The notes beneath the pieces are model-generated. The model saw only the letters and a program-made list of their open reading frames with translations, did not search any database and was not told the origin of the DNA. Positions 24,937 to 32,042 of a DNA stretch of 32,855 nt are shown piece after piece (position 1 is the first letter of the stretch; each line of letters starts with the position of its first letter). A program made the translations under genes and the position numbers. Location: NCBI GenBank assembly GCA_016213245.1, contig JACRBC010000011.1:1-32855 (forward strand), written 5' to 3'. The stretch comes from Candidatus Solibacter usitatus (GTDB lineage Bacteria; Acidobacteriota; Terriglobia; Bryobacterales; Bryobacteraceae).

Positions 24937-25051
24937 CTGGAATGGAACCGGTCATCATGGCATCCCATGCTCAAGTCGCGGCCAACCAGAGAATGAACAT
25001 TCGAACTTGATCGCAAAGTGGCATCGGCCCACCTGGCCGGCCGGCGGTCCG

Positions 25052-25074
25052 CCGAGCCTCGCCGGCTCGGTTTT
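25052..25074 (+). terminator. Terminator-like hairpin
   Basis: CCGAGCC (25052-25058), loop TCGCC, GGCTCGG (25064-25070), then TTTT. Short U-tract, so moderate strength. Confidence 0.55.
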
Positions 25075-25187
25075 CCTGGTAATCCTTTCCACCCCTGGCC
25101 ATTCCCGCTCTCGCTCCAAAAGGTAATTCTTACCGGAGCTGGTCGGCACCCAGGAATCTAAAGTGTTGCAACGAAAGACAAATCGAT

Positions 25188-25204
25188 TTGGCATGAGATC
25201 TGCA
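25188..25204 (+). promoter_or_regulatory. Candidate sigma-54 (-24/-12) promoter
   Basis: TTGGCATGAGATCTGCA matches the RpoN consensus TTGGCACG-N4-TTGCW at all but two fixed positions, with the required 10 bases between GG and GC. The predicted start near 25215 is about 18 bases before the ATG at 25233. A palindrome GGTAATTCTTACC at 25122-25134, about 85 bp upstream of that start, could be an activator site. Confidence 0.55.
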
Positions 25205-25232
25205 CCAGACAAGGCCGAAGGGCGAATACCCC

Positions 25233-26138
25233 ATGAGCGAAACCAATCCAGTCAGTCTGACCCCCGCCGAAGCCACCGAGCCTGAACCCCGCCGCTTCCC
25301 CTGGGCTGTCGTCGTCCTCGGCCTTGGCCTGGCGGCCAGCTTCGGCGTCGCGCTGCGGCAGCACAATACCATCGTCAATACCCGCATGGAGATCGCCTCC
25401 CTGCAGCGCGAGCTGTCCTCCGTCCGGCAGACCATCAGCAACTCCGACATGAACCTCTCCCAGGCCCTGGGCGTCCTGAGAACGGAACTGGACTCCGCGC
25501 GCAAGGAGAACCAGACCACCACCGAACGCGCCAAGGCCGCCGCTGGCAAGCAGGCCGAGACGCTCGCTTCCCAACTCTCCACCAAGCTCAATGAGCGGCA
25601 GGAACTGCAGCAAAAGCAGGTCGCCGAACAGCTCGACCAGATCAAGTCGCGCGCCGACCAGGCCACCGCCCGCCTCACCGACATCACCACCGAGGTCGGA
25701 ACCGTCAAGACCGACGTCGCCAGCACCCGCTCCCAGCTCGACCGCACCATCGCCGACCTCCACCGCACCACCGGCGACCTCGGCATCATGAGCGGCCTCA
25801 TCGCCACCAATAGCAAGGAACTCGCCGCCCTCCGCGAAATCGGCGAGCGCGAGTACTTCGAATTCACCATCGCCAGGACCTCCGCCCCCCAACGCGTCGG
25901 CGACATCCAGGTTCAGCTCAAACGCGCCGACCCCAAACGCAACCGATTCACCCTGCAAATCGTTGCCGACGACAAGTCCGTCGAAAAGAAGGACCGCAAC
26001 GTGAACGAACCCGTTCAGTTCTACGTCGTCTCCAAGGCCCGCCAGCCCTACGAACTGGTGGTCAACGAAGTCAGAAAAGACACCGTCGTCGGCTACCTGG
26101 CCACGCCCAAGGTGAAAGCCGCCGGACGGAGGCTCTAG
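25233..26138 (+). CDS. Membrane-anchored coiled-coil protein, function unknown
   Basis: A 301-residue protein not assigned to a named family. An acidic/Pro-rich N-tail (1-20) is followed by one membrane helix (about 23-40, FPWAVVVLGLGLAASFGVAL). A long coiled coil (about 45-205) is rich in Gln, Glu, Lys and Thr with heptad-like spacing, and includes TKLNERQELQQKQVAEQL. A C-terminal globular domain (about 207-290) begins EYFEFTIARTSAPQRVGDIQVQL and has alternating beta-strand character. The topology suggests the coiled coil and C-domain project from the inner membrane. GAAGGG lies upstream of the ATG, and a sigma-54-like promoter precedes it. A role in envelope structure or sensing is possible but not shown. 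Confidence 0.8.
   Translation: MSETNPVSLTPAEATEPEPRRFPWAVVVLGLGLAASFGVALRQHNTIVNTRMEIASLQRELSSVRQTISNSDMNLSQALGVLRTELDSARKENQTTTERAKAAAGKQAETLASQLSTKLNERQELQQKQVAEQLDQIKSRADQATARLTDITTEVGTVKTDVASTRSQLDRTIADLHRTTGDLGIMSGLIATNSKELAALREIGEREYFEFTIARTSAPQRVGDIQVQLKRADPKRNRFTLQIVADDKSVEKKDRNVNEPVQFYVVSKARQPYELVVNEVRKDTVVGYLATPKVKAAGRRL
26128..26132 (+). promoter_or_regulatory. Shine-Dalgarno for the 26141 ORF
   Basis: GGAGG eight bases before ATG 26141, located at the end of the preceding gene. It is the main reason to take the 26141 start seriously. Confidence 0.5.
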
Positions 26139-26140
26139 GC

Positions 26141-26590
26141 ATGCGCAACACGGGCGGCATCGCGCTGCGTCGGGCTCTGTCACTCGTCCTGGCGCTGGCT
26201 CCCTGGCCGGCCGCCGCGGCTCCGCGGTCCGGCCTCAGCCTCAACCCCGCCCGAGCGAAGCGCGGCGCCGGAGGCGCCGCGCTTCGTCACACTCTTCTCC
26301 TGTCCAACTCCTCTTCCCAGGCAATGAATGATTCCCTGGTTCACCCGGTGCGATTTCGAGGCCGCACCGGGCCGCTCAAGGGGTACCGGGCGATGGTGGC
26401 AACCTCCTCCAGCCACCCGCTCCGCGCCTCTCGGCGAAACCCGTTCGCTATCCCCCGCGCTGCACGAGCTGGAGGCTTGACCACCCTCCAACCCAATCGG
26501 CGCGGGAAGAACGGGCTTTGCTTGAGCGGCCTCGGGACCTTCATTGCATCCGAGGCTGCCGCGCTCCCAGCTCGGCCGTCTCTTCCCTAA
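26141..26590 (+). CDS. Doubtful secreted protein in a hairpin-rich region
   Basis: Possible 149-residue protein starting two bases after the previous stop with an ideal GGAGG site. The first 27 residues form a convincing signal peptide (ALSLVLALAPWPAAA). The rest is Arg/Ser/Pro-rich, matches nothing recognised, and is crossed by several strong DNA hairpins, including a 14-bp perfect one. It may be a decayed secreted protein that has lost its original frame, or a short protein whose downstream part is really structured RNA. The frame ends 26 bp before an intrinsic terminator. Confidence 0.35.
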   Translation: MRNTGGIALRRALSLVLALAPWPAAAAPRSGLSLNPARAKRGAGGAALRHTLLLSNSSSQAMNDSLVHPVRFRGRTGPLKGYRAMVATSSSHPLRASRRNPFAIPRAARAGGLTTLQPNRRGKNGLCLSGLGTFIASEAAALPARPSLP

Positions 26591-26645
26591 CCCGGCGACT
26601 CACAGTCGCGGTTTGGCGGGCCGTCCCACACGGCCCGCGTTTTTT
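26203..26645 (+). other. Hairpin-rich stretch, possible structured RNA or decayed gene
   Basis: By eye at least seven stems occur: a GC palindrome at about 26203-26232; CGAAGCGCGGCGCC (26256-26269) with its 14-bp complement (26273-26286), loop GGA; CCCGGTGCG (26344-26352) with CGCACCGGG (26363-26371); GGTGGC/GCCACC (26395-26400, 26412-26417); CCTCGG/CCGAGG (26530-26535, 26550-26555); GCGACT/AGTCGC (26595-26600, 26604-26609); and the terminator stem. No known tmRNA, RNase P or SRP signature was found. Confidence 0.4.
26616..26645 (+). terminator. Strong intrinsic terminator
   Basis: GCGGGCCGT (26616-26624), loop CCCAC, ACGGCCCGC (26630-26638), G, then six Ts at 26640-26645. It ends the transcript of the coiled-coil gene and whatever lies in 26141-26590. 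Confidence 0.85.
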
Positions 26646-26721
26646 GTTTGTTTTCAATAAGTTATAAGAATTTTTGAAAGTCGGTTGGCAGCTCGCCACC
26701 GGACGCGCCCCATCTCCACGC

Positions 26722-26750
26722 TTGACATCCAATCCATCTATTGATAGCGT
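26722..26750 (+). promoter_or_regulatory. Candidate promoter of the M23 peptidase gene
   Basis: A perfect TTGACA at 26722-26727 is 17 bases from TAGCGT (26745-26750), a moderate -10. It follows the terminator and an AT-rich spacer, giving a leader of about 65 bases. Confidence 0.5.
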
Positions 26751-26822
26751 TAATACTTCGCGCCCTCCACTACTTGAGGGGGCGCGTTCCGGCCTTCACC
26801 GGCAGGCGCCTCCGAGCCGACG

Positions 26823-27722
26823 ATGAACCAGCCTTACTTCATTGTGGTCCTCGCCCACTCCCTCCACGGGCGTCTGCGCCGTTTCCACATCGACCAGAAG
26901 GTCGTCTTCGCCGTCCTTGGCCTCGCCCTGCTCGGCGGCTTCACCCTCTTCGGCATGGTCTCCAGCTACCTCCGCATGGCCTGGAAGGTCGCCAACTACA
27001 ACAGCCTCCGCGAAGAGACCGACTTCCTCAAGGTTCGCTACCAGCGCCTCCTCACCGAAGCCCAGCAGACCAATGAGAGCATGGCCAGCCTCAAGATCTT
27101 CGCCAGCGAGGTCTCCGTCGCCTACGGCATCAACAGCAAGCTCGACTCCTCCCCCTCGGCCACCCTCGCCTCCCTCAGCGATCACCAGTTGACCCCCTCG
27201 CTGTCTGAGACCCTCGAACAGTTCAACCGCCTCAAAACCGCCTCTCTCACCGCCCCCAGCCGCTTCTCCACCCGCCGCTGGATGGTCAATACCACCCCCA
27301 GTCTCTGGCCCGTCATGGGCCGCCTCCTCAGCCACTACGGCAACCGCGAGGACCCCTTCTTCGGCCACCAGGCATTCCACGCCGGTGTCGATATCTCCGC
27401 CGGTGTAGGCACCCCTGTCCGCGCTACCGCCGACGGCGTCGTCATCTCCGCCGATTGGGGCGGCAACTACGGCAAACTCATCATCGTCGACCACGGCAAT
27501 GGCCTCCAGTCCTACTACGCCCACCTCTCCCGCATGGACGTCATCGCCGGACAGGAGGTCCGCATGGGCCAGGTTATCGCCGGCACCGGCGCCACTGGCC
27601 GCGCCACTTCCCCCCATCTCCACTACGAGGTGCGTCAGGGCGGCACCCCGATGAACCCCTACCGCTACCTCGCCAAGTCCGCTGTCACCACGGCTACCAC
27701 CTCCCGCGATTTCGCCTTCTGA
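26823..27722 (+). CDS. M23-family (LytM) peptidoglycan endopeptidase, membrane-anchored
   Basis: A 299-residue cell-wall hydrolase or regulator. A short basic N-tail precedes one membrane helix (about 27-48, VVFAVLGLALLGGFTLFGMV), then a short coiled coil (52-85), a linker, and the LytM domain (about 165-285). Zinc ligands are present: His186 and Asp190 (FHAGVD) and the HLH pair His265/His267 (SPHLHYEV), so it should be active. The family cuts peptidoglycan cross-bridges during growth and division. GTPVRATADGVV and GNYGKLIIVDHGNGLQSYYAHLS are conserved core strands. The next gene begins 38 bp downstream but carries its own -10-like box. Confidence 0.94.
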   Translation: MNQPYFIVVLAHSLHGRLRRFHIDQKVVFAVLGLALLGGFTLFGMVSSYLRMAWKVANYNSLREETDFLKVRYQRLLTEAQQTNESMASLKIFASEVSVAYGINSKLDSSPSATLASLSDHQLTPSLSETLEQFNRLKTASLTAPSRFSTRRWMVNTTPSLWPVMGRLLSHYGNREDPFFGHQAFHAGVDISAGVGTPVRATADGVVISADWGGNYGKLIIVDHGNGLQSYYAHLSRMDVIAGQEVRMGQVIAGTGATGRATSPHLHYEVRQGGTPMNPYRYLAKSAVTTATTSRDFAF

Positions 27723-27747
27723 CCCCCGCTCACCCCGCCCGCTCGTG

Positions 27748-27760
27748 TAGAATCGTCCTC
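27748..27760 (+). promoter_or_regulatory. Leaderless-type -10 box of the DUF3500 gene
   Basis: TAGAATCGT begins at 27748; the hexamer ends seven bases before ATG 27761, placing the transcription start at or near the start codon. No Shine-Dalgarno is present. The same TA-purine-purine-AT-CGT box precedes 28858 and 32043. Confidence 0.45.
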
Positions 27761-28828
27761 ATGCGTATCTGGGCTGGGACCGCTCTCTTTCTGCTCTCCG
27801 CTTCCATCTGGGCTCACGACGGCCACCCCGCGCTCCCGCGCATGGTCTCCACCGCCCGCAACTTCCTGGCCGCCCTCACTCCGGAGCAGCGCCAGAAGGC
27901 CGTCTTTCCCTTCGACGTCGAGGAACGCCTCTTCTGGCACTACATCCCCTCCGACGACATCCCCAAGCGCTTCGACCAGCCCCGCCGCGGCCTCACCCTG
28001 GCCGAGATGGATCCCCATCAGAAAGCCCTCGCCTCAGCCCTGCTCAGCGCGGGGCTCAGCCAGCAGGGCTTCATCAAGGCCATCACCATCATGAGCCTGG
28101 AGGACATCCTCCGCATCATGGAAAAGGACACCGCCGGCCGGCGCAACCCCGAGAAGTACCACTTCAGCATCTTCGGCGAACCCAGCGAGACCGGCACGTG
28201 GGCCTATCGCATCGAGGGCCACCACGTCAGCCTCCACTTCACCGTCGTCAAGGGCAAAGCCACCGGCAACCCCACCTTCTTCGGGTCGAATCCAGCCGAG
28301 GTCCGCCAGGGCCCCCGCGCCAGCCTCCGGATCCTCGGCGCCGAGGAAGACAAAGCCCGCGCGTTGCTCGATGCCCTGGCGCCCGCCCAGCGCAAGGTGG
28401 CCGTGGTCAGCGAAAAGGCGCCCGCCGACATTCTCACTGAGCGCACCCGCAAGGCCGCGCTGGAGGGCCAGCCTTCCGGACTGCATGCCTCCAAGATGAC
28501 CGCGCCCCAGCGCAAGCTGCTTCAAGCGGTACTTCAGGAATACGTGGACAACCTTCCGGCCGAATTGGCCGATCAACGCCGCGCCCGAGTTCACGCCGCC
28601 GGTCTCAACTTGCACTTCGCCTGGGCCGGCTCCGGCGAGAAGGGCGGGCCTCACTACTACCGCGTCCAGGCAGCCACGTTCCTGATCGAGTACGACAACA
28701 CCCAGAACAACGCCAACCACGTCCATAGCGTATGGAGAGATTTCGAAAACGACTTCGGCGTGGACCTGCTGCGGGAGCACTACGCGACGGCTCCGGCCGC
28801 GCATGGCCATGCAGCCGCGAAGAAGTGA
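27761..28828 (+). CDS. Secreted DUF3500 protein
   Basis: A 355-residue protein with an N-terminal signal peptide (MRIWAGTALFLLSASIWA, cleavage before HDGHP). The mature part matches the DUF3500 family: FLAALTPEQRQKAVFPFD, RLFWHYIP, RGLTLAEMDPHQKALASALLSAGLSQQG, GHHVSLHFTV, and the C-terminal HYYRVQAATFLIEYDNTQNNANHVHSVWRDFENDFG. The function is unknown. The His-rich C-terminus (HVHSVWRDFENDFG, then HGHAAAKK) could bind metal, but this is speculation. It is read from ATG 27761 because the signal peptide starts there; longer in-frame extensions overlap the M23 gene. Confidence 0.9.
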   Translation: MRIWAGTALFLLSASIWAHDGHPALPRMVSTARNFLAALTPEQRQKAVFPFDVEERLFWHYIPSDDIPKRFDQPRRGLTLAEMDPHQKALASALLSAGLSQQGFIKAITIMSLEDILRIMEKDTAGRRNPEKYHFSIFGEPSETGTWAYRIEGHHVSLHFTVVKGKATGNPTFFGSNPAEVRQGPRASLRILGAEEDKARALLDALAPAQRKVAVVSEKAPADILTERTRKAALEGQPSGLHASKMTAPQRKLLQAVLQEYVDNLPAELADQRRARVHAAGLNLHFAWAGSGEKGGPHYYRVQAATFLIEYDNTQNNANHVHSVWRDFENDFGVDLLREHYATAPAAHGHAAAKK

Positions 28829-28844
28829 CATCGCCGGCCCTTGC

Positions 28845-28857
28845 TAAGATCGTCTCC
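28845..28857 (+). promoter_or_regulatory. Leaderless-type extended -10 box
   Basis: TGC-TAAGAT-CGT at 28842-28853, an extended -10 pattern, ends seven bases before ATG 28858. No Shine-Dalgarno is present. Confidence 0.45.
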
Positions 28858-29931
28858 ATGAGGCTGTCCCGGCGCGCGCTCCTGGTCTCACTCGCCGGCG
28901 CCGCCCCTGCCCAGATCAGGCCGCCCATCGAGCTCATCCGCTACGCCGACCCGGCCACCGAGTTTGAGGTCGTCCGCCTGACCGACCCCGCCTTTGAGAG
29001 CCGCCTGCCCGCCTCGCCGGGGCGCGCGATCGACCGGCGCAGCCGGACGCTGCTGTACGCCTCCCTGCGCAGCGGTTCGTGGCAGGCCTGGCAGTTGGAG
29101 CTTTCCAGCGGCCGCAATCGCCAACTCGGAGTGCTCGAAAGATTCGATCCCGGCTCCCTGACGCTCTCCTCCGACGACAGGTCGGCGCTGTTGATCAACG
29201 GGCCGGAGCTGGTGTCGATCGGCCTGTCTTCTCTGCGGGTGCAGGAGTTGTACGGCGCCGGCGAGGGGTGCGCGCTCCGCGGTCCCATCGCCTGCACCGA
29301 AGACGGCACGTCGATGTTCTTCGTTCAGACTCGCGGGTCAACGGCCAGCCTGCTCCGCCTGCGGATTCCCAGGGGCGGGATGGAGACCGTGCTTGAACAG
29401 GAGGGTGCGATTCTGGAGCCAGCCCCCAACCCGCGGCGCGCCACCATCTGCTGGAGGACCCCGGGCGGGGAACTATGGCTCGGCGCCTATGATGGCTCGG
29501 GGGTGCGCCGCGTGGAGACGCCGGCCGGCCGGGTGCTCCAGGCGCACTGGGCGCCCGGCGGCCAATCGCTTCTGTATCTCATCGAGCCCGCCGACACCTC
29601 GCAGCTCAACGCCATCCGCGAACAGGGCCTGGATTCACGCGCCGATTCGCTGGTCGCGCTGACTAGCCAGTTCGCCTCGTTTTCTCGCAACCTGAACGCC
29701 ACGGTCTTCGTGGGCGCCAGCCGCAACAAGGCGTCGCCCGCCGTGCTTGCGCTACTGAGGGCGACGCGCCGGGAGTTCACGCTGTGCGAGCACAAGGCGG
29801 CGAGCGCCCGCGAGGTAGCGCCGGTCTTCTCGCCCAACAGCCAGCGAGTCGTATTCCAAAGCGACCGTCACGGCAAAGCGGCGCTCTACATGATGAACGT
29901 CGAGAAGCTGATCGAGAAGACGGATTCCTGA
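28858..29931 (+). CDS. Exported beta-propeller (oligogalacturonate-lyase-like fold)
   Basis: A 357-residue protein with a twin-arginine-type signal (MRLSRRALLVSLAGAAPAQI) and propeller repeats: DPATEFEVVRLTDPAFESRLPASPG, TLSSDDRSALLINGPEL, CTEDGTSMFFVQTRG, HWAPGGQSLLYLIEP, and the closing VFSPNSQRVVFQSDRHGKAALYMMNVEKL. The overall plan resembles PL22 oligogalacturonate lyases, but their histidine-rich active site is not evident, so catalysis is doubtful. It may bind or process sugars outside the cytoplasm. It lies 29 bp after the DUF3500 gene and converges with the S24 gene (7-bp gap). Confidence 0.7.
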   Translation: MRLSRRALLVSLAGAAPAQIRPPIELIRYADPATEFEVVRLTDPAFESRLPASPGRAIDRRSRTLLYASLRSGSWQAWQLELSSGRNRQLGVLERFDPGSLTLSSDDRSALLINGPELVSIGLSSLRVQELYGAGEGCALRGPIACTEDGTSMFFVQTRGSTASLLRLRIPRGGMETVLEQEGAILEPAPNPRRATICWRTPGGELWLGAYDGSGVRRVETPAGRVLQAHWAPGGQSLLYLIEPADTSQLNAIREQGLDSRADSLVALTSQFASFSRNLNATVFVGASRNKASPAVLALLRATRREFTLCEHKAASAREVAPVFSPNSQRVVFQSDRHGKAALYMMNVEKLIEKTDS

Positions 29932-29938
29932 GGCCGGC

Positions 29939-30748
29939 TCAGGCGACGGGGTCTTCCAGCACGCTGACGAACTCGGCGATGGTGACGTAGCGGTCTTCTT
30001 CCTTGAGGTCCCACGCTTCGAACTCCGGATTGTCCGGGCGCATATGGATCTGCTCGTGTTCCCATTCGTCACCGCTCTGTTTCTTCCGGCTGGCGTAGCG
30101 CTTGATGGTGAACTCGCCGCCCTCGTCGTGCGTGGCGATGCGCTGGACGATATAAATGCCGCCGGTACGGGAACCGCCATAGTACGACCGGAACACGCAC
30201 AGCGAGCCGTCCGGGATGTCGGGTTCCATCGACCGGCCGCGGATGCGCACGATGAAAAGGTCTTCGCTGAGCGCCCGGCGGCCGGGGACCTCCGCCTCGA
30301 TCCATTCCTTCACGCCCGTTGCACGGTCCTGTCCGAGTTTGCCGGCGGCGAGGTCGATGGGGATCAGGGGCAGGTGGGTCTTGTACTCCCGGACGGTCGA
30401 CTTGACCAGCCGTCTGTAAAGCGCCTGTGCCGTCCGTTCCAGGTCGGCGCAGATGGTCTGAGCGGGCGGTTCCACCCGGAATGTGCCCGACAGCGAGGTG
30501 TCGATCCACTCCAGGAACGCATGCGTGCCCATTTCGCGCTGCTTCTCCGGAAGGTCCTCGCAGATGGCCGCCAGAACCTCGGCTTCGGCGCCGGCAAAGT
30601 CCTCCCAGTCCCGTCTGAAGCGGAATACGCAGTCACCGGTAGAGTGGTCGGTGAGCATTACCCCGCAACTTTCGCCCAGAGCCTCAAACACGCGGTACTC
30701 GACCGACCTTGTCGGTAGCGGAGCCCGTGGGTGCTGAGAGTGCGCCAT
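29939..30748 (-). CDS. S24/LexA-type self-cleaving peptidase without a visible HTH
   Basis: A 269-residue protein whose C-terminal half is an S24 (LexA/signal-peptidase-like) domain: catalytic Ser173 in RIRGRSMEPDIPDGSL and Lys216 in GGEFTIKRYA, the Ser-Lys dyad of the family. LexA and phage repressors start with an HTH; here residues 1-160 contain no clear one, but a helical domain (SVEYRVFEALGESCGVML, AEAEVLAAICEDLPEKQREMGTHAFLEWID, ICADLERTAQALYRRL) of unknown type. A cleavage site such as Ala-Gly or Cys-Gly before the dyad is not obvious. It may be a partner of a nuclease or helicase, or a sensor rather than a repressor. The ATG has no Shine-Dalgarno. Confidence 0.78.
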   Translation of the reverse strand: MAHSQHPRAPLPTRSVEYRVFEALGESCGVMLTDHSTGDCVFRFRRDWEDFAGAEAEVLAAICEDLPEKQREMGTHAFLEWIDTSLSGTFRVEPPAQTICADLERTAQALYRRLVKSTVREYKTHLPLIPIDLAAGKLGQDRATGVKEWIEAEVPGRRALSEDLFIVRIRGRSMEPDIPDGSLCVFRSYYGGSRTGGIYIVQRIATHDEGGEFTIKRYASRKKQSGDEWEHEQIHMRPDNPEFEAWDLKEEDRYVTIAEFVSVLEDPVA

Positions 30749-30807
30749 GCGTCGAGTGGCTTATCGGCGTGAAGGGGGGTGAAGCTGGCCGTGAAACTTG
30801 CGTGTGC

Positions 30808-31863
30808 CTAGGGCGCGAAGGGGTAGTAGCCCTCCCTGGCGCGGACTCTTACATTGCCCAGCTTGACCTTCACCTCGATCCGCCTGAAAGTCTTGGCCAC
30901 ATCCGTATTGGATGGGGTATATCGGAGAATGTACTGTGTCGTGATTTCGCCAGCCGTTGCAGCGATGGCGCTGACGATTCCTCTCATGATGGCGGCGGCG
31001 TAACCTCCCGTGCCGACCTTGAGCGCAAAGTTGCCCTCGTCGGACGGTGTTGAGAGGTAGCCGCTCACATCGGAGTAGACGTTTTCCAGTGGGTACACGA
31101 CGCGCCCTCCCGTCGATTCGGCGAGGCGTTTGAGGATGGGCTCCCCAGGGTTGGCGAAGCCGAAGGCGGTGGTTGAAACGCCATAAATGGTCACCAAGTT
31201 GCGTTGTGCGATTTCGACGACTTCATCCAGCGTCTTCTTGCTTGAGTTGTCATGCCCGTCGCCGACGATGACGATCACGCGCCGCGGCTCGATGGGCTCG
31301 CCCTTGACCAGCGTACGGCTTGCGCAGGCCATGTAAATCGCATCGAAGAGCGCCGCGCCGCCGCCGGGCTTGATGCGCCGGATGCGGTCGAGGATCTTTT
31401 CCGGGTCGGCGGTGGTGTTGACCATCAACTCCGCCTCGGTGGAGTAGCCGATCATATAGCCGGAGAATCTGGAGTCGGGCTTGCCGTCTGGCTCCAATGT
31501 CGCCAGCGTCAGATCCTGAATGGCCTCCTTGAACTTGTCCCAATGCAGACGGTTGGTATTGGAGAGGTCGACCAGGAAGCCGATGACCACCGGCTGGTTG
31601 CGCTCGCGGGTGAAGTAGGTGATGGTCTGGGGCTTGCCCTCGTCGAATAGCTCGAAGTCCTTCGCCTCCAGGTCGCGGACGAAGCGGCCCTTCTCGTCGG
31701 TGATGGTGACCGGCACGATGACTTCGGCCACAGACGACTTGAAGGCCTCCTCGGACTTCATGGCCTGGGCCCGCGACGGCGGCGCCTGCGCCGAAACGGC
31801 GGAAGCGCCCGCGCAGAAGGCGAGGGCGAGAATACCCAGAGAGGGGTGCCTGCGAGTGTACAT
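30808..31863 (-). CDS. Secreted VWFA-domain protein (acidobacterial VWFA family)
   Basis: A 351-residue exported protein with a signal peptide (about 1-26, ending SAVSA before QAPPS). An Ig-like lead (VAEVIVPVTITDEKGRFVRDLEAKDFELFDEGKPQTITYF) is followed by a von Willebrand A domain (about 92-290) and a C-terminal QYILRYTPSNTDVAKTFRRIEVKVK segment. This order is that of the TIGR03436 VWFA-related family, expanded in Acidobacteriota. The metal-site motif is DLSNT instead of the usual DxSxS, with the later Asp in GDGHDNSS, so ion binding may be weak. Such domains mediate protein-protein contacts outside the cell. TATAAT lies at 31883-31878, 14 bases before the ATG. Confidence 0.92.
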   Translation of the reverse strand: MYTRRHPSLGILALAFCAGASAVSAQAPPSRAQAMKSEEAFKSSVAEVIVPVTITDEKGRFVRDLEAKDFELFDEGKPQTITYFTRERNQPVVIGFLVDLSNTNRLHWDKFKEAIQDLTLATLEPDGKPDSRFSGYMIGYSTEAELMVNTTADPEKILDRIRRIKPGGGAALFDAIYMACASRTLVKGEPIEPRRVIVIVGDGHDNSSKKTLDEVVEIAQRNLVTIYGVSTTAFGFANPGEPILKRLAESTGGRVVYPLENVYSDVSGYLSTPSDEGNFALKVGTGGYAAAIMRGIVSAIAATAGEITTQYILRYTPSNTDVAKTFRRIEVKVKLGNVRVRAREGYYPFAP

Positions 31864-32042
31864 GCGGGTTCAGCCCCATTATACGGGGTTGGCCGCCCTC
31901 GCGCCGAACCGGCGCGGGGCGCGCGGCTTCAGGTGAACGCCCAACTGCTGGTTCGGAATCGCCGTATTCCTGCAACCCTCGAGCTTGAGCCTTCCCATTT
32001 CGCCCCCCGCCCCCCCGATGATTGGGCTAGGATCGTAAAACA
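31864..32042. promoter_or_regulatory. Divergent promoter region between VWA and BACON-type genes
   Basis: 179 bp. A perfect TATAAT (minus, 31883-31878) serves the VWA gene but has no good -35. CGCGCCG/CGGCGCG (31900-31906 and 31910-31916) is a 7-bp palindrome around AAC just upstream, possibly an operator. For the plus-strand gene TAGGATCGT at 32028-32036 ends near the ATG at 32043. Confidence 0.45.
32028..32042 (+). promoter_or_regulatory. Leaderless-type -10 box
   Basis: TAGGAT (32028-32033) followed by CGT; nine bases separate the hexamer from ATG 32043. No Shine-Dalgarno. Confidence 0.45.

Larger units (their letters stand above)
24824..24938 (+). ncRNA. Candidate small RNA ending in an intrinsic terminator
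   Basis: Stretch between promoter P1 and the terminator at 24900-24936, about 115 bases, or about 58 bases if started at P2. It holds no open frame with a ribosome site. It is not a recognised RNA family. The pseudouridine synthase stop is about 360 bp upstream, so the terminator more likely serves a local transcript than that gene. Confidence 0.35.
24544..25232. other. 689-bp intergenic region with promoters and two terminators
   Basis: No convincing gene. It holds two tandem sigma-70-like promoters (24790-24817 and 24845-24873), a strong intrinsic terminator at 24900-24936, a second terminator-like hairpin at 25052-25074, a short palindrome GGTAATTCTTACC at 25122-25134, and a sigma-54-like promoter at 25188-25204 for the next gene. 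The first 250 bases show only weak short reading frames. Confidence 0.5.

Noticed and set aside
26141..26590. Confident gene call for the signal-peptide ORF
   Set aside because: Only the first about 30 codons look like a protein; the rest is hairpin-rich and composition is atypical, so it is kept at low confidence.
26290..26600. tmRNA, RNase P RNA or SRP RNA
   Set aside because: Conserved sequence elements (tag frame, GAGGAAAGTCCGG, GGAAGCAGCC-type loops) were looked for on both strands and not found.
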